Shown: positions 55,650 through 63,323 of the stretch, in pieces | Layout of the letters: every line of letters starts with the position of its first letter | Position numbering within the stretch: the first letter of the stretch is position 1 | Source: Phreatobacter sp. | GTDB taxonomy: Bacteria > Pseudomonadota > Alphaproteobacteria > Rhizobiales > Phreatobacteraceae | DNA: 64,000 nt | NCBI RefSeq assembly: GCF_022843985.1 | Contig: NZ_JALHMP010000007.1 | Coordinates: 62,001-126,000 of the forward strand | Direction of reading: 5' to 3' | Notes under the pieces: generated by a model | Seen by the model: the letters and a program-made list of their open reading frames with translations, nothing else | What the model was told of the DNA's origin: nothing | The model's database searches: none | Made by a program: the position numbers and the translations under genes

Positions 55650-56447
55650 ATGACACCGGATGAACAAGCGGTCCCTACCGAGGCGTCGGACATTGTCTTC
55701 GTCGACGGTTCCTGGTCGATCTTGATCGCCGAGGACAATCCGGGGTGCCGGGCCCGTCTCGAGGCGGCCCTGGCGGATTATTCCTATCCCACCGAGGTCC
55801 GGATCGTCGCCCGTGGCGAGGATCTCCTGCGGGAGCTGGCGACGAACGCTTACGATCTCGCCTTTGTCGACATCGCGCTCGGGACGTCGTCAGGTCTCGA
55901 CGCGGTGCGAGCGGCCCGCGAGCAGGGCATGGGAACCTTTGTCGTCGTGGTGTCCGGCAGCCGGACTGCGCTCGATCGCAGCGAGGCGCGCGCCCTCGGT
56001 GCCTATGATTTCATCGGCAAGCCCGTCTCGACGCTGGACGTCCATCGCGCGCTTGATGCCTTTCAGAAGGTGAGGGCACGTTCGACCGCTTTGCTCATCG
56101 ATGATAGCGGCACCGCCCGCCGGCTGATGAAGCGGATCTTCGACCGCTCGATCTTCCGGGTGGACGTGGTCGAGGCCGCCGATGGTGTCGAAGGCATAGA
56201 GCTTTTTGCCCGGGCTCCCACCGACTTCGTCTTCATCGACCTGCATATGGGCGGACTGGACGGTCTGGCGACGGCCCGGATCATCCGGGCTGTGAACCCG
56301 GACACGAAGATCGTGATCGTTTCGGCGGCTCTGTCGGGTCTTGCCGAGGACAGTCGGTTCGCGACTCTCAAGAAGCCCTTCTACGCGCGGCAGCTCGATG
56401 CTATGCTGCATGACCTCAAGGGTCTGCCCCATCCGGCCCTCATGTAG
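55650..56447 (+). CDS. Dual receiver-domain protein (REC-REC)
   Basis: A 265-residue protein of two response-regulator receiver domains. REC1 has SILIAEDNPG (acidic pair), AFVDIAL (phospho-Asp) and FIGKPVS (Lys). REC2 has ALLIDDSG, FVFIDLHMGG and LKKPF. Both look phosphorylatable. No DNA-binding, GGDEF or other output domain follows, so it likely acts by protein contact or as a phosphate sink. ATG 55650 preferred over TTG 55644. It follows the chemoreceptor and PhoH-like genes on the same strand. Confidence 0.9.
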   Translation: MTPDEQAVPTEASDIVFVDGSWSILIAEDNPGCRARLEAALADYSYPTEVRIVARGEDLLRELATNAYDLAFVDIALGTSSGLDAVRAAREQGMGTFVVVVSGSRTALDRSEARALGAYDFIGKPVSTLDVHRALDAFQKVRARSTALLIDDSGTARRLMKRIFDRSIFRVDVVEAADGVEGIELFARAPTDFVFIDLHMGGLDGLATARIIRAVNPDTKIVIVSAALSGLAEDSRFATLKKPFYARQLDAMLHDLKGLPHPALM

Positions 56448-56530
56448 ACGGCCCTGGTCCGGCTTGCCAGTCGAACCAGGGGCAGTGTTGCCGAGACCGG
56501 ACCTTCGCGCAGCAGGGCGCGATACCGAAC

Positions 56531-56896
56531 TCAGTTGAGAGGCTTTTGCCGCCGTGCCAGAGCGGCGGTGAAGCTGATGGTCCTGCATGGACTGTTGGCG
56601 TCCGAGAAGCATGGCCCCAGTTCGATCTGCTGGGTGGGCCCTACCGCGACCAGATCGCCGGAATCCCTGACCTCGCGGATCGTCCATGTCGCATATTGCA
56701 GATTGGCCAAAAGGAGATGTTCCATCGCGGCGGTGAAATTGGCTGCGAGCGCCACCAGCTCGTCGTCCGGCATGTCGTCATGCAGCGTCGACTTCCTCAG
56801 GTCATTCACACGTTCGATGAGAGTTGCAAAGGCGTGAAGGTTGGTCTTCGACTGATCAATGAGCGCGGCAGTCCGCATTTTTTGTTTGACCGACAT
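56531..56896 (-). CDS. Hypothetical protein
   Basis: A 121-residue protein I do not recognise. It is mostly helical, with an acidic centre (HDDMPDDELVALAANFTAAMEHLLLANLQYATW), and a Cys-containing tail (GPCFSDANSPC). No signal peptide or TM. It is convergent with the REC-REC gene and lies just downstream of the PAS remnant on the same strand. It may be a small signalling partner. Confidence 0.5.
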   Translation of the reverse strand: MSVKQKMRTAALIDQSKTNLHAFATLIERVNDLRKSTLHDDMPDDELVALAANFTAAMEHLLLANLQYATWTIREVRDSGDLVAVGPTQQIELGPCFSDANSPCRTISFTAALARRQKPLN

Positions 56897-56911
56897 CGGT
56901 TCATTTCCCTC

Positions 56912-57202
56912 TTAGGCAAGATCAATGGAGGCTGCGCGGACGCACGGGATCCGCCTGAACGCGGCGACATGAGATCGCCCAGCGCGCAGTTCGTTCCGGA
57001 AGCGCAAGGTGGCGTCGGATCCACGACCGGTGGAGGTCGGGAACTTCACCAGATTCTTTCCGACGCTCTTCTTCAGGTCAGAGGCGAGCGTTGGCATAAC
57101 CAGGGCCGTCGCCGTGAGGATCGTCCCGTCGGAGCGAGACCCGATGAACGCCTGCGATTGTTCCAGGGCGGCCATTCTGGACGCGGGACCAGCGGGGAGC
57201 AT
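56912..57202 (-). pseudogene. Degenerate PAS-domain (chemoreceptor-type) fragment
   Basis: A 96-codon ORF. RMAALEQSQAFIGSRSDGTILTA resembles the start of PAS domains in small chemoreceptors (typically ALDxSQAVIEFxxDGTILTAN), and RFRNELRAGRSHVAAFRRI resembles their end. The middle (ATALVMPTLASDLKKSVGKN) has lost the usual FLxxxGY pattern and the chain stops where a PAC and signalling domain should follow. I read it as a decayed, truncated remnant. A genuine small protein is possible. Confidence 0.4.
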
Positions 57203-57580
57203 CGTGTTTATCCTTAGTGTGACGTAGAGTAAGTAGTGCTTTCATGATTGTGAGGGCCATGCATTGACGAGACATTAATTCACACGTCTTCGTCATATGA
57301 CGTTTTTATAGTGTGTGTTGTGAATCGTAGCGGTCATTGTTTGTTGTATAAGTCGTGTAGAGCTGCGGCTTTTACAGTGGCTTTACAAAGATCTGGGTGA
57401 TGCGGATCCCCGTCCCGCAATCGTTGCAGCCCGGCCTGGCCGCTGAACCGGAAGGTTGAAGCATCCGCTGCGCGGCGGAGCGACCGTCACGATCCTGCTT
57501 CTGGCGACAACGGGCCGTTCGTCTCCTGCGGTTGCCGGGCAGGGACCGGAAGGCAGGCCGCGCCGATGGGCCGAGGGCAC
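57203..57580. other. 378-bp AT-rich intergenic region
   Basis: No gene seen. From about 57218 to 57380 the sequence is far more AT-rich than the window average (GACATTAATTCACACG, GTTTTTATAGTGTGTG). It contains a perfect 12-bp palindrome CGTCATATGACG at 57291-57302. It probably holds the promoter of the minus-strand PAS fragment/121-aa pair and the end of the B12-binding regulator transcript. Confidence 0.4.
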
Positions 57581-58456
57581 TTAGCGGATCGGGGCGAGCT
57601 TCGCCCGCAGTTCGGCATGGCTGTGGAGCAACGCGATGCCCTTGATGTCCGTGAAGTTTGCTCTGAAGCGTGTCGCGCAGGCCAGCCACAGTTGCGTCCC
57701 ATCGGCAAGCAACCGGGCGAGTTCAACGACCTTGCTGCCAAGGCCATCGATGTCGTCGACGTGAACCACGCTGATCAGGAGGGCCTTCAACGCGTTCCGG
57801 CGGACGGCCTCGGCGAGGTCGCCGAGGGGAACGGACGTGCCGAAATAGACAGTCTGCATGCCGGCACACGAGGCGAGGAAGGCACCCGCGAGCAGACCGT
57901 GCTCGTGCTGCTCCCCCTCGAGAGTGGCAAAGCCAATGGGGGCCGCATCGATGAACGTCGGCCGGGTCTGGGTGGCCGCGATGATCACGTTCCGGGCCGT
58001 GAAGGAGAAGATGTGCTCGTCGGCGACAGAAAACGTGCCGTCCTCCCAAAGCGTGCCGATTCGTTGCAGGCACAGGGAATAGAGGCCGGTCGCCTCGACC
58101 GGTGTCAGGAGTGTGAAAGCGGCGACCAGGTGCCGCTGGAAACTGGCACGATCCCGCTGCCGCATGGCCGTTTCCAGGGCGGAGACCAACTGCCCGAAAA
58201 TCAGCGACTCGGCCGGAGCCGCCACGCGCATTCGCGCGAGCTCGTGGGTGGGGAGACAAGCAAGGTCCCGGGGACGGTGACCAAGGTCGGTGAGTTCCTT
58301 GAACAGGACGACGCGCTCGGCATCGCTGTCGCTGTAGAGGCGATGGCCGCTGGCGGATCTTGCCGGGCGAACCAATTCATATCTCTGTTCCCAGGCACGG
58401 ATCGTCGAGACGGAAACGCTCGCCTGCCGGGCCATGGCAGAGATGTCATAAGCCAT
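57581..58456 (-). CDS. MerR-type regulator with B12-binding domain, CarH/LitR photoreceptor-like
   Basis: A 291-residue regulator. The N-terminal MerR helix-turn-helix (ISAMARQASVSVSTIRAWEQRYEL, RLYSDSDAERVVL) is followed by a helical cap and a cobalamin-binding Rossmann domain. It contains W-x9-EH (WEDGTFSVADEH, about residues 137-148), the light-sensing signature of CarH, and an E-x-H-x-x-G cobalamin motif (EGEQHEHGLLAG). CarH/LitR proteins bind adenosylcobalamin as dark repressors and fall apart in light, inducing photoprotection genes. No carotenoid or photolyase gene is in view; targets may be the 80-aa gene or the divergent AraC regulator. Confidence 0.85.
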   Translation of the reverse strand: MAYDISAMARQASVSVSTIRAWEQRYELVRPARSASGHRLYSDSDAERVVLFKELTDLGHRPRDLACLPTHELARMRVAAPAESLIFGQLVSALETAMRQRDRASFQRHLVAAFTLLTPVEATGLYSLCLQRIGTLWEDGTFSVADEHIFSFTARNVIIAATQTRPTFIDAAPIGFATLEGEQHEHGLLAGAFLASCAGMQTVYFGTSVPLGDLAEAVRRNALKALLISVVHVDDIDGLGSKVVELARLLADGTQLWLACATRFRANFTDIKGIALLHSHAELRAKLAPIR

Positions 58457-58482
58457 TGCGGTGTCTCCTGCCGGAGAGTCGG

Positions 58483-58725
58483 CTACCGCCTGCGGCCCAG
58501 GTTTTCGAAGGTTCGCGCGGCCTTGTAGGACAAGAGGTCGGTCGCCATGATCTCGATTCGTTTGATGATGTCTTGGCTTTTCAGCAGAAATTGAACGCGG
58601 TCCTCTTCTTCCTCGCAGTCCCTTTCCATCTGCTGTGCAAAATTAAGCAATTCACTTGCAGCATTGATGAGATGACGAGCTGGATAAGATTTCAATTGGC
58701 GCGCGTCGCGAAAGGGTACGATCAT
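58483..58725 (-). CDS. Small acidic helical hypothetical protein
   Basis: An 80-residue protein without a known family. It is predicted helical, with an acidic heptad-like stretch (NFAQQMERDCEEEEDRVQFLLKSQDIIKRIEIMA). It lies 26 bases upstream of, and on the same strand as, the CarH-like regulator, so the two may share a promoter and light control. A protein-interaction role is conceivable but unsupported. Confidence 0.5.
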   Translation of the reverse strand: MIVPFRDARQLKSYPARHLINAASELLNFAQQMERDCEEEEDRVQFLLKSQDIIKRIEIMATDLLSYKAARTFENLGRRR

Positions 58726-58885
58726 TGGATGCCCTCATATACATTGACGTTATTATCTGTTGACATCGTAAATTTATCGCGGATGCGGCGATGCGCTAAT
58801 ATTCGTAGAAATTCGCATTTATTCTGTTGAATGCGAAGGGTCCGCCACTTACCGTGGCTCCTGTCGGGATCTGGGATCGGAAAGA
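58726..58885. promoter_or_regulatory. AT-rich divergent promoter region between the CarH-like operon and araC-type gene
   Basis: A 160-bp AT-rich gap. Two direct TTGAC copies start at 58744 and 58760 (16 bases apart) within CATTGACGTTATTATCTG and TTGACATCG. They could be -35 elements or half-sites for a MerR/CarH-type regulator. No start site is defined. Confidence 0.35.
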
Positions 58886-59836
58886 ATGATCGATATCCCT
58901 GTTGTCGCCTACAGCGCGCGCTGCGATTCGGTCAGCGCAGTGGAAGATTTCTTCGCTCACCAATGGGGGCAGGTCTATCGCCTGACCAGCCAGGAGAACC
59001 TGTCATTCTGGCACGCGGATTTCTATCACTTCGCCGACCTGACGCTCCTTAGTGCTCGATCCGATGGAGGATACGGGTTCACGGCCCAGGTACCGTCCCA
59101 GAACATGCAGATCATTATTCCCCGTTCGGACTGCCATTCCCTGACGCGTGCGGGGCACGACACTTACCATTGTCGCCTCGGCTTCGGAACGGTGGTCGAC
59201 ATGCGTCAGGTGACGCGGGGTCATACGAGCGGCGGCTGGTCGGATATCCAGCTCTCCATGCCGTATCCTAATGTCGAACGCGCAGTGGCGCGGAACCTAG
59301 GCTATCAGCCCAAGAAGCGCATCGCTTTCGAACCCGTTTTCTCACTGGCGGACCCGCGTCACAGCTTCTTCGCGTCATACCTGCTAAGCCTTTTCGAGAC
59401 GACCATGCGGTCGCCGGACTTCGGCGCCAGTCCGCTGGCTCTATCGAGCACGGCCGATGCCATCATGCAGTACGTCGTGAACTTCCTGCAGCACAACTAC
59501 TCCGACAGCATGCACTCCGCCGCCTCGTCCGCCGAAGCCTCGAAACTGATGCGGGCAACCGACTTCATCGCCGCCCATCTGCAGGACCCTATCGTTGTCG
59601 AAGATATCGCAAATGCGGTCGGGGTCAGCGTCCGTTCCCTCCAGTTGGCGTTCAGGGACAGGTTCGATTGCACCCCGATGCAGTATCTGCGGCGGTTGAG
59701 ACTGCGGAAAGTGCAGGACGAATTGGCGGCGATCGGTCCGCAGGCCAATGTGAAACGCATCGCCATGCGGTGGGGCTTCGCGCATTGGCGCCTGTTCAAG
59801 ATCTATTTTCGGAACGAATTCGGCCGTGATCCGTGA
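58886..59836 (+). CDS. AraC-family transcriptional regulator
   Basis: A 316-residue regulator. The N-terminal half is a cupin-like ligand domain of the AraC-binding-like type. The C-terminal double helix-turn-helix runs from MRATDFIAAHLQDPIVVEDIANAVGVSVRSLQLAFRDRFDCTPMQYLRRLRL to KRIAMRWGFAHWRLFKIYFRNEFGRDP. It diverges from the CarH-like operon. Its ligand and targets are unknown. Confidence 0.9.
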   Translation: MIDIPVVAYSARCDSVSAVEDFFAHQWGQVYRLTSQENLSFWHADFYHFADLTLLSARSDGGYGFTAQVPSQNMQIIIPRSDCHSLTRAGHDTYHCRLGFGTVVDMRQVTRGHTSGGWSDIQLSMPYPNVERAVARNLGYQPKKRIAFEPVFSLADPRHSFFASYLLSLFETTMRSPDFGASPLALSSTADAIMQYVVNFLQHNYSDSMHSAASSAEASKLMRATDFIAAHLQDPIVVEDIANAVGVSVRSLQLAFRDRFDCTPMQYLRRLRLRKVQDELAAIGPQANVKRIAMRWGFAHWRLFKIYFRNEFGRDP

Positions 59837-60031
59837 CTGTGCCCCTTTGCCGGTCAGGCCGTTCTCTCCGGCGGCCCTTCCCCGTCTCTGGTGGACGTGG
59901 CCGGTCGCCGACCGACATCTGAAGGGTCCGCGACGGGCGGCAGCACCTGCTGAACGCCCACGACCCGCGGGATGGGGCAAACAGGATTCCCAAATCCGCC
60001 GATGTCTGCCTCCAGCGACTCCATCGGCCCC

Positions 60032-60220
60032 GATCTCGAACGGCGCGCCATCGATCCGGGGATCCCGACAAGGCCCGACCGAAAGGTCCGGCTCACGATC
60101 GAGAGGACGGCCTACGCGATGCGCGACCCCAGCGAGCGCTTCTTCAGCAAGATCGACAACTCACGCCGCGTGGCGACCGGCTACGACAAGAGCGCGTCCA
60201 GCCTGCTCTGGCTTGTGCAA
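60032..60220 (+). pseudogene. IS5-family transposase remnant (C-terminal fragment)
   Basis: Within the track ORF 59972-60292, residues about 21-83 match the end of IS5-type DDE transposases: GIPTRPDRKV (normally IPPKxNRK), AMRDPSERFFSKIDNSRRVATGYDKSASSLL (normally xRNxIERFFNKLKxxRRVATRYDKxAxxFL). The catalytic Glu is kept in SERFF, but the rest of the enzyme is missing. No intact inverted repeats were recognised. It lies beside the tctA stop and marks an old insertion. Confidence 0.65.
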
Positions 60221-60260
60221 CCCACAATGATCCATGCCGGATCGGGTTTGGCCGCACGAT

Positions 60261-61718
60261 CTAGCGACCACGCTTCAGCCGCCACCCGATGAAAATCATC
60301 GCCGTCCCGATGGCGACAACAAGACCGATGACGCCGGGCTGTGCGGCCAGTGCCAGCCAATCGCCACGCGCATGGGTGATGGCCCGACGAAGGTGATCCT
60401 CGAAGGGCGCAGCGATGACGTAGCCCATCAGCAAAGGCAATAGCGGAAAACCGGCGCGCCGCGCTGCATAGCCAAACAACCCGAACACGCCCAGAGAGAG
60501 AACATCGAAGGGCTTGCCAGTCGATGCCAGCACCCCGAGGCCGGACACGACGAGAATGGCGGGCGCAAGCACCGCCGGCGGGATCGTGACCAACCGTGCC
60601 CACAGACCAATCAGCGGCAGATTGAGCGCGACCAGCACAATGTTCGCGACGATCAGGCTGCCGATAAATGTCCAGAATAGGGACGGATGCGTCGTGAACA
60701 GTGCTGGGCCCGGCGGCAGCCCGTGGATCATCATGGCGCCGATCAGAACGGCTGTCGCCGCGTTGGCGGGAAGGCCCAGTCCGAACAGCATGACAAAACT
60801 GGATTGGGCGGCCGCATTGTTGGCGGCTTCCGGGGCGGCGACACCATGGAGCGTTGGAATCTCTCGTCCAACGTTTTTCAGCCGGAGTTCCAGTGCATAG
60901 GCACAAAAAGCCGCGAACAGGGTGGTGGCGCCAGGCAACAAACCGACCAGAGAACCGATGCCCGCCCCGCGGATGGAAGGGGCAAACCACCCGCGAATGG
61001 CGGACCAGCCGGGCCACCACCGGGTCGGATGCACCGGCTGCACATCTCGCCCGCGGGCCATTAGGGCGAGAATCTCAGAGAAGCCGAACAAGCCGACCAC
61101 CAAGGGCGTGAAGTCGATCCCGTCGCGCAGGTCAGCAAGGCCCATGGTGAAGCGCGGCTGCCCGTCGCCCCCCGCCGTCCCTATGAGTCCGAGCAATCCC
61201 CCGACCCCCAGCATCAACAGTCCCTTGGCGGCGCTGGCGCCTCCGACCAGCACCGCCAGCACGGCTCCGCCCATCAGCAGGGCGGCTGTGTCGGCAGGTC
61301 CGATGCCCAGGGCAAGCGCGGCAAGAGGCGGAGTCGCGATTGCCAGCACGAGCGCCGACAGCAAGCCGGCCACGAGGGAGGCAAGGGCTGCCACTGCAAG
61401 GGCCTCGGGGGCCTTGCCGGCGCGGGAGAGGCGATGTCCTTCCAGCGCCGTAATCGCCCCAGAAGCCTCTCCGGGTACATTGATCAGGATCGCCGTGGTC
61501 GAGGAGCCGTACTGCGCCCCGTAATAAACGCCCGCGAGCAGGATCATCGCCCCCGCAGGGCTCATCTGGAAACTGACCGGCAAAAGCAGTGCAATGGTCG
61601 CGACGGGTCCGAGCCCCGGCAGCACGCCGACGATCGTGCCGATCAGCGCGCCGAGGGCGGCATAGAAAAGATTGACGGGGGCAAAGCTGGCGGCCACACC
61701 GGCAAGCATCGCTTCCAT
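60261..61718 (-). CDS. tctA: Tripartite tricarboxylate transporter permease TctA
   Basis: A 485-residue large permease with about 11-12 TM helices. Family marks are GTIVGVLPGLGPVATIALLLP, YYGAQYGSSTTAILINVPGEASG and EAANNAAAQSSFVMLFGLGLPANAATAVL. It imports tricarboxylates or other carboxylates by ion symport with TctB and a periplasmic TctC. ATG 61718 is one base after the tctB stop; the track start is in tctB. It ends beside an IS5 remnant. Confidence 0.93.
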   Translation of the reverse strand: MEAMLAGVAASFAPVNLFYAALGALIGTIVGVLPGLGPVATIALLLPVSFQMSPAGAMILLAGVYYGAQYGSSTTAILINVPGEASGAITALEGHRLSRAGKAPEALAVAALASLVAGLLSALVLAIATPPLAALALGIGPADTAALLMGGAVLAVLVGGASAAKGLLMLGVGGLLGLIGTAGGDGQPRFTMGLADLRDGIDFTPLVVGLFGFSEILALMARGRDVQPVHPTRWWPGWSAIRGWFAPSIRGAGIGSLVGLLPGATTLFAAFCAYALELRLKNVGREIPTLHGVAAPEAANNAAAQSSFVMLFGLGLPANAATAVLIGAMMIHGLPPGPALFTTHPSLFWTFIGSLIVANIVLVALNLPLIGLWARLVTIPPAVLAPAILVVSGLGVLASTGKPFDVLSLGVFGLFGYAARRAGFPLLPLLMGYVIAAPFEDHLRRAITHARGDWLALAAQPGVIGLVVAIGTAMIFIGWRLKRGR

Positions 61719-61719
61719 G

Positions 61720-62250
61720 TCAGAAACCAAACGCGGAATGCGCCGGCCAAAGCGGCAGCGGCTGTCGCAGTGCGACAACGAAGATCAGTGCCGTGACGAC
61801 CGACAGCCCGGCCCCGATGGCCAACGCCCGCACGACGCCGACCCCGGACACGCCGAGCGCCGCCACCGTCCCGGCCGCGATCACCGACGGGACAAGCCCT
61901 GCCGCGCGCACACCCAAAGCGAGGATGGCGAGCGACAGGAGCGCTGAAGCGATCGAACGGAACGAAGTGGGCGCATGGGACGCAGCTTCGTGGAGAACAG
62001 GGGCCCGTCGACCCCTGGTCGCAACAGCCGCGGCCACAGCAGCGGCACTAGCAAGAACAAGCACGGCGAGAGCGGTTGGTACCAGCGCGGGATGCAGACG
62101 ACCCGATAGCGGCGCCGGCAAATGAACCGCGCTTGCAAGGATGATCGCAGAGAAGACTGCGCAGGTTACAACAACAACAACCAAAACACCGCGGTCTTGC
62201 GCAGAGCGAACGACTGTCTTTGCGCCTTCTTTAGAATTTATCAAATTCAA
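61720..62250 (-). CDS. tctB: Tripartite tricarboxylate transporter small subunit TctB
   Basis: A 176-residue membrane protein with about four TM helices (VLVVVVVTCAVFSAIILAS, ALVPTALAVLVLASAAAVAAAV, ALLSLAILALGVRAAGLVPSVIAAG, ALAIGAGLSVVTALIFVVAL), the topology of TctB. The start is uncertain: TTG 62250 has GAGG too close, while TTG 62244 sits about seven bases after GAGG. Cotranscribed with tctA. Confidence 0.8.
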   Translation of the reverse strand: MNLINSKEGAKTVVRSAQDRGVLVVVVVTCAVFSAIILASAVHLPAPLSGRLHPALVPTALAVLVLASAAAVAAAVATRGRRAPVLHEAASHAPTSFRSIASALLSLAILALGVRAAGLVPSVIAAGTVAALGVSGVGVVRALAIGAGLSVVTALIFVVALRQPLPLWPAHSAFGF

Positions 62251-62333
62251 ACCTCATTCTAGAGTGCGCTTTTCGCTTGACGTTCTCGTCTTTGTTGTTC
62301 TTCAGATCATATTGTCCAACAAAGGGGAAGCGA

Positions 62334-63323
62334 ATGGCGTCGATCAGGCCGTATCTGGACCGTCGTAATTTTATCATGGCCGGCATGGCTTCGCTCGCCA
62401 TGCTCCCCACGCGCGCGCAGGCGGCCTGGCCAGACAAACCACTCCGGCTGATTACAGCCTCGGCTGCGTCCGGCAATGCCTATATCGTTGCGCAGGTCAT
62501 TGCCGCCGAACTCGAGAAGCGGCTCGGCCAGCGAATCCTCCTGGAGGCTGTTCCGCAGAATTCGGGCATGCGCGCCACGGAAATGGTCTCCGGCGCGGCA
62601 CCGGACGGCTATACCCTACTTGTCGGCACGTCATCGCAGCTCGTCTTCAACATGGCGACGTTCGATCCGATGCCGGTCGACCTGCCGCGAACGCTGCGCG
62701 GCATTGCCATGATGAACGCGGTGCCGATGATCCTGACCGTCAAGGCGGACCATCCGGCCAGAACCATGCAGGACTACATTGCCTATCTGAAGGCCAACCC
62801 CGGCAAAGTGCAGTATGGCTCCGGTCCGCTTGGTACCACCACGCATGTCACCGGCATGCTCTGGGCTCGCGCGGCCGGAATCGTGGTCGAGCATGTCCCT
62901 TATAATGCTGGCTCGGATGCTATGAAGGACGTCATTGCCGGCCGCCTCGGCCACATGTTCGACGTGGCCGTCACCGCGATTCCGCAGCTGAAGTCCGGCG
63001 CGGTGCGCGGCCTTGCGATCACATCCAGGGAACGCAGCGCAGCTGCGCCCGATATCCCCACGGTCGCCGAGGCTGGACTGCCCGGTTTCGAGGCTCAAAC
63101 GTGGAATTCGATCGCTGCTCCGGCTGGTTTGCCCCAGGCCGTTGCCGAGCGCATCAATGCCGAGGTCGCCTCAGTGCTGGCGATGCCGGTTGTTCGCCAG
63201 CGGCTTGATGCCCTGGCGTCGACCTATTTCCCCGCCTGGAAGCCCTCCGAGGTCGACGCATTTTATGCAAGCGAGCGGACCAAGTGGATTCCCGTCGTCC
63301 GGGAGGCGATCGGCAGGAGGTAA
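62334..63323 (+). CDS. tctC: Tripartite tricarboxylate transporter substrate-binding protein (TctC/Bug)
   Basis: A 329-residue periplasmic binding protein. The signal peptide carries a twin-arginine motif (DRRNFIMAGMASLAM, cleavage near AQAAW), so Tat export is likely. Then WPDKPLRLITASAASG, DGYTLLVGTSSQ, and TVAEAGLPGFEAQTWNSIAAPAGLP are typical of Bug proteins. ATG 62334 follows AAGGGGAAG. It is divergent from tctBA over an AT-rich 83-bp gap, unlike the usual tctCBA operon. Confidence 0.92.
   Translation: MASIRPYLDRRNFIMAGMASLAMLPTRAQAAWPDKPLRLITASAASGNAYIVAQVIAAELEKRLGQRILLEAVPQNSGMRATEMVSGAAPDGYTLLVGTSSQLVFNMATFDPMPVDLPRTLRGIAMMNAVPMILTVKADHPARTMQDYIAYLKANPGKVQYGSGPLGTTTHVTGMLWARAAGIVVEHVPYNAGSDAMKDVIAGRLGHMFDVAVTAIPQLKSGAVRGLAITSRERSAAAPDIPTVAEAGLPGFEAQTWNSIAAPAGLPQAVAERINAEVASVLAMPVVRQRLDALASTYFPAWKPSEVDAFYASERTKWIPVVREAIGRR

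Noticed and set aside
57566-58528. 320-codon plus-strand ORF opposite the B12-binding regulator
   Set aside because: Shadow of the MerR/B12 gene, whose W-x9-EH and helix-turn-helix motifs are clear on the minus strand.
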